A stretch of DNA of 40,486 nucleotides from Desulfobacteraceae bacterium (GTDB lineage: Bacteria > Desulfobacterota > Desulfobacteria > Desulfobacterales > UBA2174), in contig JAQVTF010000012.1 of NCBI GenBank assembly GCA_028700185.1, positions 1 to 40,486 on the forward strand, given 5' to 3'. Within the stretch, counting starts at the first letter, position 1; each line of letters opens with the position of its first letter. Of the stretch, positions 1 through 8,241 are shown one piece after another. The notes below the pieces were generated by a model that saw only the letters and a list, made by a program, of their open reading frames with translations, ran no database searches and was not told the DNA's origin. A program made the position numbers and the translations under genes.

Positions 1-31
1 CCAGCATTCCAAAATCGAAAAGATCGGCCAT
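1..31 (-). CDS. 5' end of a leftward gene, product unknown (partial)
   Basis: Reading leftward, an ATG at 31 opens a frame that runs off the window and gives only MADLFDFGML. A Shine-Dalgarno GAGGT (42 to 38 on the minus strand) lies six bases before the ATG, and a promoter-like pair lies further upstream at 76-104. The start therefore looks real, but ten residues are too few to name a family. It is divergent from the cupin gene. Confidence 0.45.
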   Translation of the reverse strand, partial: MADLFDFGML

Positions 32-75
32 GGCAGGACCTCATACGGGGATACGGTTCGTTGACGACCGTTCTC

Positions 76-104
76 ACTATAGGTCATTTTACCCGGGATG
101 AAAA
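76..104 (-). promoter_or_regulatory. Putative sigma70 promoter of the leftward gene at the window edge
   Basis: On the minus strand TTTTCA (104-99) and TATAGT (81-76) are separated by 17 bases, matching the -35/-10 consensus at 4/6 and 5/6 positions. Initiation would fall about 35-40 bases before the ATG at 31. This is prediction only; on the plus strand TTGACG and TATAGG in the same stretch are only 11 bases apart and do not make a promoter. Confidence 0.4.
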
Positions 105-122
105 GTCTCCGGGAGGAAACCG

Positions 123-443
123 ATGACCGCTAATCTCTTTGCCGCAATACCGGACAAGCTCCCCGACGAGGCCGTGGCCACCCTCGCGGCCTCCAACCAT
201 GTACGCATCGAGCTGATCGTCTCCCGGGGGCATGCGTCGCCGCCGGGATTCTGGTATGATCAAAATGAAGACGAATGGGTGGCCGTTCTCCAGGGCGAGG
301 CCGAAATCGCCTTCGAGGGACAGGGCCAGCCTGTCCACCTGGAACCGGGGGATCATCTTCTCATCGAGGCCCATCGGCGTCACCGGGTGGTATCCACGGC
401 GCCGGACCAGGACACCATCTGGTTGGCGGTGTTTTTCCGCTGA
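123..443 (+). CDS. Small cupin-domain protein
   Basis: This is a 106-residue single-domain cupin. The strand pattern with EDEWVAVLQGEAEI in the first half, LEPGDHLLIEAHRRHRV in the second and a closing TIWLAVFF matches the two cupin motifs; E51, H81-R82-H84-type residues would be the metal-side candidates. Small cupins of this size bind a metal or small ligand in the cytoplasm, but the substrate cannot be told from sequence. The start is well supported by a GGGAGG ribosome site seven bases before the ATG. It is followed after 43 bases by the glycosyltransferase, in the same direction; no functional link between them is evident. Confidence 0.8.
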   Translation: MTANLFAAIPDKLPDEAVATLAASNHVRIELIVSRGHASPPGFWYDQNEDEWVAVLQGEAEIAFEGQGQPVHLEPGDHLLIEAHRRHRVVSTAPDQDTIWLAVFFR

Positions 444-486
444 ACGATCAGCGATATGGTCAATCCGGATCTCAAGCGAGGACTGA

Positions 487-1866
487 ATGGACGGATGTTG
501 CAGAATCTGCGGCAAGTATCATCACATCGGCATCGTCTCAACGCGACTGGCCGGCACCGACGGCGTCTCCCTGGAAACGGAAAAATGGGCCCAGGTGCTG
601 GAAACCAACGGCTGCACCTGTTTCTACCTGGCCGGCGAGTTGGACCGGCCCCTGGGGCGGATCCGCCTGGTGCCCCGGGCTCACTTCACCCACCCGGACA
701 TCCGGGAAATTCATGAAAGCTGCTTCGGTCGCAAAGTACGGGAGCGCTCCGTCACCCGGCGCATCCAGGAAATAAAGGAGTATTTGAAGGACGAGCTGTA
801 CCGCTTCATCGAAGACTTCAAAATTTCGGTGCTTTTACCGGAAAACGCCCTCACCATTCCCCTGAACCTGCCCCTGGGCATCGCCCTGACGGAGGTGATC
901 AGCGAAACCGGGATTCCCACCATCGCCCATCACCACGATTTCTACTGGGAGCGCCAGCGTTTCAAGACCAATGCGGTGTGGGAATACCTCAACATGGCCT
1001 TTCCGCCCCACCTGCCTTCCATCCGGCATGTGGTGATCAATTCCTCGGCGGACAACCAGGTCAGCTTGCGCACGGGGATCTCTTCCACCATCATTCCCAA
1101 CGTGATGGATTTCGACAACCCCCCGCCACCGCCGGACGCCTACGCCGCGGACGTCCGCGACGCCCTGGGACTGGATCCCGACGAGCTGCTGATCCTCCAG
1201 CCCACCCGGGTGGTCAAACGCAAGGGCATCGAGCATGCCATCGAGTTGGTGAGCCGGCTGGGCATGAAAGCCCGACTGGTGGTCTCCCATGCCTCCGGCG
1301 ACGAAGGGCACGACTACGAGCAGCGCCTGCGCGAATACTCGAAACTGCTGGGGGTCAAAACCATCTTCGTCTCCCGGATCATCAACGAAAAACGCGGGCG
1401 CACCGAAGACGGTCGCAAGATCTACACCCTCGAGGACATCTATCCCCACGCCGATCTGGTGACCTACCCGTCGGATTTCGAAGGGTTCGGCAACGCTTTT
1501 CTCGAAACGATCTACTTCAAGAAACCCATCGTGGTGAACAATTATTCGATCTACGAAAGCGACATCAAGCCCAAGGGATTCGACGTGATCGAACTCGACG
1601 GATACGTCACCGAAAAAGCGGTGGCCCAGACCCGGCGTCTGCTCAACGACCCCGAGGCCCAACGCCGCATGGTGGCCCACAACTACAACGTGGCCGCCCG
1701 GTTTTTCTCCTTCGCGGTGCTGCGACACAAGCTCGTGGGGATCCTGGCCGACCAGATGGGATGCCGCGCCCTGGGCGCCTTCGAGGGGGCCAGCCTGCCA
1801 CTGCCGGGTCGGGATCCCTGCGATCCGTTCAACGGGGTCTCCATGGGCGACGCGACGGGGACATGA
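487..1866 (+). CDS. Glycosyltransferase, GT-B fold (family 4 type)
   Basis: A 459-residue cytoplasmic or membrane-associated glycosyltransferase. The N-terminal acceptor domain contains STRLAGTDGVSLE and the basic patch HHHDFYWERQRF. The C-terminal nucleotide-sugar domain begins near LILQPTRVVKRKGIEHAIEL and carries the family 4 EX7E element in DFEGFGNAFLETIYF, where the two Glu residues contact the sugar-nucleotide phosphates and sugar. The first dozen residues are Cys/His-rich (CCRICGKYHH), unusual ahead of the first beta strand, so a later start cannot be excluded, but no better one is seen. Substrate and product are unknown; a compatible-solute or cell-surface glycoside is possible. It precedes the thiM leader. 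Confidence 0.8.
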   Translation: MDGCCRICGKYHHIGIVSTRLAGTDGVSLETEKWAQVLETNGCTCFYLAGELDRPLGRIRLVPRAHFTHPDIREIHESCFGRKVRERSVTRRIQEIKEYLKDELYRFIEDFKISVLLPENALTIPLNLPLGIALTEVISETGIPTIAHHHDFYWERQRFKTNAVWEYLNMAFPPHLPSIRHVVINSSADNQVSLRTGISSTIIPNVMDFDNPPPPPDAYAADVRDALGLDPDELLILQPTRVVKRKGIEHAIELVSRLGMKARLVVSHASGDEGHDYEQRLREYSKLLGVKTIFVSRIINEKRGRTEDGRKIYTLEDIYPHADLVTYPSDFEGFGNAFLETIYFKKPIVVNNYSIYESDIKPKGFDVIELDGYVTEKAVAQTRRLLNDPEAQRRMVAHNYNVAARFFSFAVLRHKLVGILADQMGCRALGAFEGASLPLPGRDPCDPFNGVSMGDATGT

Positions 1867-1930
1867 CGGTTCCGGCGGCCGATCGCCGACGGGGCAGCGC
1901 CAAGGATGAGAGGAGTGTAACCATTTCCCG

Positions 1931-2087
1931 AACCGGGGCTCTTAAGAGACAAGACTGGCTGATAACCCTGCCAGCCCATCACAATCCTCTCCCTATCCGG
2001 CGCTTCGGCCCATCTCGCAATCAGGGGGCAACCCCGGGCCGAAGCGCCCCTCCTTTCTTCTCGCAGCGACCCCAAAGAGCCCCGGTT
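1931..2087 (+). promoter_or_regulatory. 157-nt structured leader upstream of thiM, class unknown
   Basis: Two perfect 13-base inverted repeats are nested here. The outer arms are AACCGGGGCTCTT (1931-1943) and AAGAGCCCCGGTT (2075-2087). The inner arms are GGCGCTTCGGCCC (1999-2011) and GGGCCGAAGCGCC (2036-2048), whose loop holds a GGGG-CAA-CCCC mini-hairpin. A smaller hairpin CTGGC/GCCAG (1955-1974) lies between them, so the whole folds as a three-way junction ending 42 bases before the thiM ATG. The AAGAG at 1944-1948 can compete with 2075-2079 for the 5' arm, giving a possible switch. I do not find the CUGAGA box or P3-P4 core of the TPP riboswitch. A small inverted-repeat element is the alternative. 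Confidence 0.6.
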
Positions 2088-2129
2088 GATTTTCTCCCCA
2101 AGGAGACAAACGACACAGGAGCCGAACCG

Positions 2130-2930
2130 ATGCACGACTATTGCAGTCAGGCGGCGCGCAATCTGGCCGCCGTACGCCAACAGCAACCGTTGATTCACAA
2201 CATCACCAACCTGGTCGTCATGAACGTGACCGCCAACGCACTGCTGGCCGCCGGCGCTTCTCCGGTAATGGCGCACAGCACTGAAGAGGTGGAGGAAATG
2301 GTCTCCCTGGCCCGGGCGCTGGTACTCAACATCGGTACCCTGACCAGTGATTGGGTGGCCGCCATGATCAAGGCAGCCCGCAGGGCCAACACGCTGGAGC
2401 GACCGGTGGTGCTGGACCCGGTGGGCGCCGGGGCCACGACCTTGCGTACCCGGGCGGCCCGCCAGATCCTCGATGCGGCGACCATCACCGTGATTCGCGG
2501 CAATGCGTCGGAAATCATGGCCCTGGATCAGGGCACCGCCACCACCCGGGGCGTGGACAGCGTTCACGGGGTGGCCGATGCCGCCGCATCGGCCGCCGCG
2601 CTGTCCAAGCGGGTCGGTGCCGTGGTGGCCGTCACCGGCGCCACCGATCTGGTCACCGACGGCACACGGGAGGTTCGCGTGGCCAACGGCCATCCGCTCA
2701 TGGGTCGCATCACCGGTTCCGGGTGCTCCGCCACGGCCCTCATCGCCGCCTTTTCGGCGGTGGATCCGGACCCCCTGTCGGCCACCGCCACGGCCCTGGC
2801 CTTTTTCGGCCTGGCCGGAGAACAGGCCGGGACGGTTGCCGCGGCCCCCGGCTCTTTCCAGGTGGCCCTGCTGGACGCCCTTTACACCCTCAGCCCCGAG
2901 GCCCTGCAGGAGGGGAGTCGATTCGCATGA
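2130..2930 (+). CDS. thiM: Hydroxyethylthiazole kinase
   Basis: ThiM phosphorylates 4-methyl-5-(2-hydroxyethyl)thiazole with ATP, salvaging the thiazole half of thiamine. The 266-residue product has the usual length and motifs: HNITNLVVMNVTANALLAAGASPVMA at the N-terminus, VLDPVGAGAT in the middle, RGNASEI before the nucleotide site, and the catalytic loop GRITGSGCSATALIAAF with the Gly-Ser-Gly-Cys signature of ribokinase-like thiazole kinases. ACAGGA nine bases upstream supports the start. No thiE or thiD neighbour is visible, so it appears as a stand-alone salvage gene. The structured leader at 1931-2087 suggests its own control. Confidence 0.95.
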   Translation: MHDYCSQAARNLAAVRQQQPLIHNITNLVVMNVTANALLAAGASPVMAHSTEEVEEMVSLARALVLNIGTLTSDWVAAMIKAARRANTLERPVVLDPVGAGATTLRTRAARQILDAATITVIRGNASEIMALDQGTATTRGVDSVHGVADAAASAAALSKRVGAVVAVTGATDLVTDGTREVRVANGHPLMGRITGSGCSATALIAAFSAVDPDPLSATATALAFFGLAGEQAGTVAAAPGSFQVALLDALYTLSPEALQEGSRFA

Positions 2931-2970
2931 CGGATCTGCGCCGGAACGCCGCTTCCCGCCAGGGGGGGCT

Positions 2971-4071
2971 ATGAAAGCCACCATCAGGATAACCGTGCCA
3001 TGGGGGAATCGGACGCGCTGGCTGGCGCTCTTGGCGATGATGGTCTGCCTGAGCGCCTGCGTCGGCCTCGGGCTTCGTCCGGGTCCCCGGGAGCCGGCCC
3101 CGGATCCGTATTTCAACCACCTGTTCAATCGCACCGGAAACGGCTGGACCGGAGGCGACGGCACCTTATCCGTCGCCCTGGCCGATGGCCGCACCCTCTG
3201 GCTCTTCGGCGACAGCTTCCTGGGCACGGTGAATCCCGACGGCACCCGGCCGGAAGAGACGCCTCTGGTCCGCAACTGCATCGTGATTCAGCACGGTGAA
3301 ACCCTCACCACCCGCACCGGGGGCTGTCCGGCCGATCCAGAAGCCTTTTTCCCACCCCTTCCCCCCGGCCAATGGTGCTGGCCGGCGGATGCCACCGTGC
3401 AGAATGAAAAAGTGCTGATCCTTCTGCACAGTTTCCGCCAGGGCCGCCCCCGGCTGTGGGACTGGCAGTGGACCGGCACCGCGGTGGCCGAACTGGGGCT
3501 GCCGCAGTTGCACATCGAACGGATCACCCCCCTGGCCGTCGCCAACAACGTGATGTACGGCGCCATCCTGGAGCGGGCCGAGGCAACGTACATCTTCGGG
3601 GTGGAAGAGCGCGGCAGCGCCCGGTGGATGCACGTGGCCCGGGCCCCGCCGGGCGACTTCCTCGGCCCCTGGGCCTTTTTCGACGGCAAGGGGTGGTCGC
3701 CGGATCCGGCGGCCACCCGTCCCGTCCTGAACGGTGTGTCGACCCAGTTCGCCGTGGTGGCCCTCGCCGACGGGCTGGCCCTGGTGACCATGGACAACCG
3801 GGTACCGTTTGGCGCCGATCTGGTGATGTACCGGGCCGCGGCCCCCCGGGGTCCCTGGCGGGGACCCTGCCGGCTCTACCACGCGCCGGAAGCCGACGGC
3901 GAACTCGTCGCCTACAATCCCTTCATCCATCCGCAGTTCACCGCCGCCGGCCGTCTCCTGGTCTCCTACAACCTCAACCATGTCAGCGACCCAACGGCGC
4001 TCTACCGGAACGCCACCATCTATCGCCCCCGTTTTGTTCGTATCGATTCCACCGCCTGCCCGGCGCCCTGA
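2971..4071 (+). CDS. Lipoprotein with a predicted beta-propeller (DUF4185/DUF5005-like)
   Basis: The 366-residue protein begins with a lipoprotein signal peptide: basic residues, a hydrophobic stretch (LALLAMMVCL) and the lipobox LSAC at about residue 30, so it is likely exported and acylated. The mature part shows repeating four-strand blades with Asp-Gly turns, for example GDGTLSVALADGRTLWLFGD followed by RNCIVIQ, and later NVMYGAILERA and FVVY-like blade strands. Such an arrangement is seen in five-bladed propellers related to glycoside hydrolase families and in DUF4185/DUF5005 proteins. Whether it is an enzyme or a carbohydrate-binding surface protein cannot be decided. The ATG follows a G-rich AGGGGGGG site. 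It starts 40 bases after thiM and may be cotranscribed. Confidence 0.65.
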   Translation: MKATIRITVPWGNRTRWLALLAMMVCLSACVGLGLRPGPREPAPDPYFNHLFNRTGNGWTGGDGTLSVALADGRTLWLFGDSFLGTVNPDGTRPEETPLVRNCIVIQHGETLTTRTGGCPADPEAFFPPLPPGQWCWPADATVQNEKVLILLHSFRQGRPRLWDWQWTGTAVAELGLPQLHIERITPLAVANNVMYGAILERAEATYIFGVEERGSARWMHVARAPPGDFLGPWAFFDGKGWSPDPAATRPVLNGVSTQFAVVALADGLALVTMDNRVPFGADLVMYRAAAPRGPWRGPCRLYHAPEADGELVAYNPFIHPQFTAAGRLLVSYNLNHVSDPTALYRNATIYRPRFVRIDSTACPAP

Positions 4072-4243
4072 AAACCCGGCGGCAAACTTGTCGGGATCAC
4101 CGCGCGGAAAAGGCGGAAGGGATGGATGGGTTTCGCCGGCGCGCCCCCATCCGACGAAAGAACACTGTGGATGGTGCGCAAAATCCAAGGCCACCGCCGT
4201 CGGCAAGGCAGCCTCCGACGCCCCGGACGGCAACGCCCTACTT

Positions 4244-4339
4244 TTACGGCAGACAAATATAACGGTAGAGACAAAAAGCCGCCAGGACGGCGGAAAGAAG
4301 CAGCACCACGCGCTGCTGGTCGGGGGAAAACCGTTTCAT
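4244..4339 (-). CDS. Possible 31-residue single-pass membrane peptide after lysC
   Basis: Leftward, 46 bases after the lysC stop, an ATG at 4339 opens a 31-codon frame. It has a short polar/basic N-terminus (MKRFSPDQQR), a hydrophobic segment (VVLLLSAVLAAFCLY) and a short tail ending ICLP. This is the layout of a small inner-membrane protein or of the N-terminal anchor of a larger exported protein that is now interrupted. No convincing Shine-Dalgarno is seen and a terminator-like hairpin overlaps it. I do not recognise a homologue. The remaining bases from 4072 to 4243 show no credible gene. Confidence 0.35.
   Translation of the reverse strand: MKRFSPDQQRVVLLLSAVLAAFCLYRYICLP
4273..4293 (-). 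terminator. Weak intrinsic terminator downstream of lysC
   Basis: On the minus strand a five-base-pair GC stem, CCGCC (4293-4289) with GGCGG (4283-4279), is followed after one C by five U residues. It would end the phoH-to-lysC operon about 95 bases after lysC. The stem is short, and it falls inside the possible small peptide gene. Confidence 0.4.
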
Positions 4340-4385
4340 GGGGCAAGCTGGCGGACGCGGCTCAGGCCGCGCCCGTTTCCCATCC

Positions 4386-5603
4386 CTATTCAGCGTCCAG
4401 GCCGAAGGCCGTGTGCAGCACCCGCACCGCCAGTTCGGTGTATTTTTCCTCGACGATGCATGAAATACGAATCTCCGAAGTGCTGATCATCAGGATGTTG
4501 ATATTCTCACGGGCCAGGGTGTTGAACATCACCGAAGCCACCCCGCTGTGGTTCTTCATCCCCACCCCCACCACCGAGATCTTGGCGATGTCCGTGTCGC
4601 CGAGCACCTCCTTGGTACCGATCTTGGCGGCAATCTTCTTCTGGATGGCCATGGCCTTCTTGAAATCGGCCTTGGGCACGGTGAAGGTCAGGTCCGTCTT
4701 GCCGCTGGCCCGGGTGTTCTGGATGATCATGTCCACCACGATCCCGGCGTCGGCGATGGGGGAAAAGATCTTCGCCGCCACCCCGGGTTGATCGGGCACA
4801 CCGCGGAGGGTGATGCGGGCTTCATCCTTGTGGTGGGTGACGGCCGACACCACCAGCTGCTCCATGCCGGAATCTTCGGGAACGACCATGGTACCTTCCT
4901 CCTCGCTGAAAGACGACCGCACGTGCACGGGAATTCCGTATTTTTTGGCAAAGCCCACCGACCGGATCTGCAACACCTTGGCGCCCAGGCTGGCCATGTT
5001 GAGCATCTCGTCGTAGGAAATGGCCTTGATCTTGCGGGCCTTGGCGCAGACATTGGGATCGGCGGTGTAAATCCCGTCCACGTCGGTGTAAATTTCACAG
5101 ACATCCGCATTGATGGCCGCGGCGATGGCCACCGCCGAGGTGTCCGAGCCGCCCCGGCCCAACGTGGTGATATCCCCGGCGGTGTCGGCGCCCTGGAAAC
5201 CGGCCACCACGACGATGTGGCCCTTGGCCAGATGGGCCTTGACCCGTTCGCCGCGGATCTCGATGATGCGGGCATTGCCGAAGTCGGTGTCGGTGAGCAC
5301 CTCGGCCTGGTGGCCCAGCATCGACACCGCGGTATATCCCTTTTCCCGCAGCACCATGGCCAGCAGCGAGGCGGTGGTCTGTTCGCCGGTGGCCAGCAGC
5401 ACATCCATCTCCCGCTTGTCCGGTTCCTTTGCCGCCTGGCCGGCCAATTGGATCAAACTGTCGGTGACCCCGGCCATGGCCGAAACCACCACCACGACAT
5501 CGTTGCCCTTGTCGAAGGTGGCTGCCACCCGGCGCGCCACGTTGGCGATACGCTCGAGGTTGGCCACCGATGTGCCGCCGAATTTCTGGACGATCAAAGC
5601 CAT
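4386..5603 (-). CDS. lysC: Aspartate kinase
   Basis: Aspartate kinase phosphorylates L-aspartate, the first step to lysine, threonine, methionine and diaminopimelate. The 405-residue product has the kinase signature [15 protein letters not shown] at its N-terminus, the [28 protein letters not shown] substrate/ATP region near residue 150-180 and two C-terminal ACT regulatory domains (about 265-405, with [13 protein letters not shown] and [17 protein letters not shown]). The length fits monofunctional enzymes under allosteric control by lysine and/or threonine. The ATG at 5603 is preferred over a GTG at 5609 because AAGGAG ends five bases before it. It is the last large gene of the phoH operon, 22 bases after tsaE. 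Confidence 0.96.
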   Translation of the reverse strand: MALIVQKFGGTSVANLERIANVARRVAATFDKGNDVVVVVSAMAGVTDSLIQLAGQAAKEPDKREMDVLLATGEQTTASLLAMVLREKGYTAVSMLGHQAEVLTDTDFGNARIIEIRGERVKAHLAKGHIVVVAGFQGADTAGDITTLGRGGSDTSAVAIAAAINADVCEIYTDVDGIYTADPNVCAKARKIKAISYDEMLNMASLGAKVLQIRSVGFAKKYGIPVHVRSSFSEEEGTMVVPEDSGMEQLVVSAVTHHKDEARITLRGVPDQPGVAAKIFSPIADAGIVVDMIIQNTRASGKTDLTFTVPKADFKKAMAIQKKIAAKIGTKEVLGDTDIAKISVVGVGMKNHSGVASVMFNTLARENINILMISTSEIRISCIVEEKYTELAVRVLHTAFGLDAE

Positions 5604-5625
5604 ACGCACTCCTTGAAACCCACGG

Positions 5626-6132
5626 TTACCCGCTGAAGGGATCCTGCCGCCAAGCGGCGGCGACGTCTTTTAGCAGATTCTCCGTTTCCCGTCCACCCGC
5701 TGTCAGCGTGATCCGTCGCTGCCGGTCGCCGCTGATTTCCAGATGGACCGTCAAGTGGTCCAAAGGCAGATCCGCGGCGGCATGCGCGGCCCATTCCACG
5801 GCCACCACCTCCTCCTGTTCCAGATGCTCGAGCAGGCCGATGGCCTCCAGATCCGCCCCTTCTCCCAATCGGTAAAGATCGGCGTGACAAAGGGGGATGC
5901 GACCCGGGTACACGTTGATCAAGGTGAAGGAGGGACTGGTGACATAGCAGTCCGGCGGCACCGCCAACCCCTGGGCCAGCCCCTGAACGAAAGCCGTCTT
6001 GCCGCTGCCCAGGGCGCCGGTGAGGGCGATCACCAGCCCCGGTCGGGCCAGACGGCCCAGCAGGCGGGCCAACCGGCGTGTGGCCACCGGGGACGAGCAG
6101 TCGTAGTGCAGACAGTAGCCATCGGCGGTCAA
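5626..6132 (-). CDS. tsaE: tRNA threonylcarbamoyladenosine biosynthesis ATPase TsaE
   Basis: TsaE is the ATPase that works with TsaB and TsaD in making the t6A37 modification of ANN-decoding tRNAs. The 168-residue protein has the Walker A loop [11 protein letters not shown] (about residues 38-48), the switch region [10 protein letters not shown], and HADLYRLG with the Walker-type aspartate. A tail of about 20 residues extends beyond the usual core. Its ATG overlaps the nnr stop by four bases (ATGA), so the two are translationally coupled, as in many bacteria where yjeE follows yjeF. Confidence 0.94.
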   Translation of the reverse strand: MTADGYCLHYDCSSPVATRRLARLLGRLARPGLVIALTGALGSGKTAFVQGLAQGLAVPPDCYVTSPSFTLINVYPGRIPLCHADLYRLGEGADLEAIGLLEHLEQEEVVAVEWAAHAAADLPLDHLTVHLEISGDRQRRITLTAGGRETENLLKDVAAAWRQDPFSG

Positions 6133-7721
6133 ATCCCCACCTCCACCAGAGGCAGGGGAAAAGCGTCGCGCCCCTCAAGGAGATCGGCGAACACTTCCGG
6201 CAGAAGGTCCATCACTTCGCCGGCCAGGAAACCACGCGGTCCGCGACGTTCCGCCAGTCGATCGGCCGCCGCGGCGTGGAGGAAAACACCGATCCGGGCG
6301 GCCGCCTCCGGTCCGTGCCCCTGGGCCGCCAGGCCGGCGATGATGCCGGTGAGCACATCCCCCATGCCGCCGCTGGCCATGCCCGCATTGCCGCCGGGGT
6401 TGATCCAGACGGTGCCTTCGGGGGCCGCCACCACGGTGCGCGCCCCCTTCAACACCACACAGATGCCGTAACGCACCGCCAGGGTGCGGACCGCTGCGGG
6501 TCGATCCGCCTGGACCGCGGCCGTGGTGGAACCGAGCAGCCGGGCCATCTCCCCCGGATGGGGGGTGAGAATCAACGGCGAGCGGATCTCGTCGAACACC
6601 TGGGGGGTCTCGGCGAGAATATTCAGCGCATCGGCATCGATGACCACCGGCGCCGGACACCCCCTCACCACGGCCCGGACCAGACGGGCCGTGGCCTCGG
6701 CGGTGCCGAGCCCCGGGCCGATGGCCAGACATCCCTTGCCGGGATACAACTGCTCCACCGCCGTCAGCGCCGCGGCACCGAGAATCCCCGGCTGGCTTTC
6801 GGCCAGCGGCGCCGTCATCACCTCCAGCAGGCGGGGTTCCACCGAAGGTGCCAGGGAGGCCGGCAGTCCCAGGGTCACCAGGCCGGCCCCGGCCCGCATG
6901 GCCGACTTGGCGGTCATCACGGCCGCCCCGGTCTTGCCCGTACCGCCGGCGATCACCAGCAGGTGCCCGCAGGTGCCCTTGTGCGCGTCGGCCGCCCGAG
7001 GTGCCAGCGTGTCGCGGATCTCCGAGGCGGTCAACAGTTGCTGCGATGCACCGATCTGCCGGGCGATCCGCGGCGGGATACCGATATCCACCACGAAGAG
7101 TCGGCCGGTGAGTCCGGCCCCCGGATAGAGGAGGTGGCCCACCTTGGCGCAGGCAAAGGTGGCGGTGGCATCGGCACGAATGGCCCGCCCGAGGATCTGG
7201 CCGGTGTCGGCGCTGAGCCCCGAGGGAATGTCCACCGCAAACACCGGCCGCCGGCTGGTGTTGATGAAATCGATGACCTGGCCGTAGAGCCCGCGCACCT
7301 CGGCGTTGAGACCGGTGCCGAAGATGGCGTCGATCCAGATCTCCTGCTGCGCCAAGAGGCTCTGCTGAGCCTCGAGAACATCGGCGGTGGGCACCTCCAC
7401 CACCGGTACGCCCAACGGGTGGAGCAGGGCGAGGTTGGCGGCGGCGTCCCCGCCGATTATCCGGGGATCCGCCAGCAGGAAGACCGTCACCGCCAGGCCC
7501 CGCTGGGCCAGATAACGAGCCATGACGAAGCCGTCGCCCCCGTTGTTGCCCCGGCCGGCGGCCACGCCGATGCGCCGGCCGGACCGATCGCCGAAGACCT
7601 CGAGAAAGCTGCGCACCGCTCCGCGGCCGGCGTTTTCCATCAACACCCGGCCCGGAATGCCGAATTCCTGGATGGTGGCACGATCCATGCCCTGAATTTC
7701 CGATGCAGTCACAATATCCAT
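6129..7721 (-). CDS. nnr: Bifunctional NAD(P)H-hydrate epimerase / ADP-dependent NAD(P)H-hydrate dehydratase
   Basis: This enzyme repairs hydrated NADH and NADPH. The N-terminal YjeF domain (about 1-215) epimerises R- and S-hydrates and shows GVAAGRGNNGGDGFVMARYL and IDAIFGTGLN. The C-terminal ribokinase-like domain (about 225-520) dehydrates the S form with ADP and shows VIAGGTGKTGAAVM, LTPHPGEMARLL and the signature NPGGNAGMASGGMGDVLTG. The 530-residue length is typical of the fused form. The start is supported by GAGGAT ten bases upstream. It lies between ybeY and tsaE. Confidence 0.95.
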   Translation of the reverse strand: MDIVTASEIQGMDRATIQEFGIPGRVLMENAGRGAVRSFLEVFGDRSGRRIGVAAGRGNNGGDGFVMARYLAQRGLAVTVFLLADPRIIGGDAAANLALLHPLGVPVVEVPTADVLEAQQSLLAQQEIWIDAIFGTGLNAEVRGLYGQVIDFINTSRRPVFAVDIPSGLSADTGQILGRAIRADATATFACAKVGHLLYPGAGLTGRLFVVDIGIPPRIARQIGASQQLLTASEIRDTLAPRAADAHKGTCGHLLVIAGGTGKTGAAVMTAKSAMRAGAGLVTLGLPASLAPSVEPRLLEVMTAPLAESQPGILGAAALTAVEQLYPGKGCLAIGPGLGTAEATARLVRAVVRGCPAPVVIDADALNILAETPQVFDEIRSPLILTPHPGEMARLLGSTTAAVQADRPAAVRTLAVRYGICVVLKGARTVVAAPEGTVWINPGGNAGMASGGMGDVLTGIIAGLAAQGHGPEAAARIGVFLHAAAADRLAERRGPRGFLAGEVMDLLPEVFADLLEGRDAFPLPLVEVGI

Positions 7722-7743
7722 GGGTAATATCCTCTTTCACGAA

Positions 7744-7773
7744 TCGGAGGGCCGGCCAACCGGCCCGTTCCGA
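7744..7773 (-). other. Intercistronic hairpin between ybeY and nnr
   Basis: TCGGA plus GGGCCGG (7744-7755) pairs with CCGGCCC plus TCCGA (7760-7773) across a CCAA tetraloop, with a two-base bulge, giving twelve pairs. On the transcribed minus strand it directly follows the ybeY stop codon. No U tract follows, so it is more likely an mRNA-stability or processing hairpin than a terminator. Confidence 0.5.
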
Positions 7774-8241
7774 CTAGTCGCCAGGGCCTTGGTCCCCGTC
7801 GGACAGGGCCGCCAGCATGGCAAGCAACTCCATACTTTTGGCCTCCATGGCGGCGGCATCGGCCGTGGGGGTTTCATGGTCGTAGCCGAACAGGTGGAGC
7901 ACGCCGTGCACCAGCAGTTCGGTGATGCGCTCGGCCACCGCCATGCCGGCGGCCTCGGCCTCGCGCCGGGCCGTCTCGGCGCTGATAACCACGTCACCGA
8001 GCAGTTCGGGGTGAATACCGCTGCAATCGCCCTCGCGCATGGCAAAAGAGATCACGTTGGTCGGCCCATTGCGGTCCAGGTACTGTCGATTGATGACGGC
8101 GATCTCGGCGTCGTCGACGATCACCAGCGACAGCTCACCCTCTGGACATCCCAAGGCGTTTAAGATGGCCCGGGCCTGCCGATTTATTTGTTCGGTCTGA
8201 ATCGGCAGCAGGCTCTGGCGGTTGTCGATCAGGACGGCCAT
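7774..8241 (-). CDS. ybeY: Endoribonuclease YbeY, rRNA maturation factor
   Basis: YbeY is a zinc-dependent single-strand endoribonuclease acting in 16S rRNA 3' end maturation and ribosome quality control. The 155-residue protein has the family core INRQYLDRNGPTNVISFAM and the zinc site HGVLHLFGYDHE, giving the HxxxHxxxxxH ligands near residue 120. AAAGGGG lies just before the ATG. Its first 107 bases overlap the end of the upstream pgpH-like gene in another frame, an unusually long overlap. The phoH-pgpH-ybeY order is a conserved RNA-metabolism neighbourhood. Confidence 0.95.
   Translation of the reverse strand: MAVLIDNRQSLLPIQTEQINRQARAILNALGCPEGELSLVIVDDAEIAVINRQYLDRNGPTNVISFAMREGDCSGIHPELLGDVVISAETARREAEAAGMAVAERITELLVHGVLHLFGYDHETPTADAAAMEAKSMELLAMLAALSDGDQGPGD

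Noticed and set aside
1931-2129. TPP riboswitch before thiM
   Set aside because: The CTGG...GCCAGC piece is reminiscent of its P4-P5 arm, but CUGAGA, the ACCC element and the GAACCUGAU core are missing on either strand.
978-2129. N-terminal extension of thiM into the glycosyltransferase region
   Set aside because: The extension overlaps a real gene in another frame and the structured leader; a ribosome site and family length place the start at 2130.
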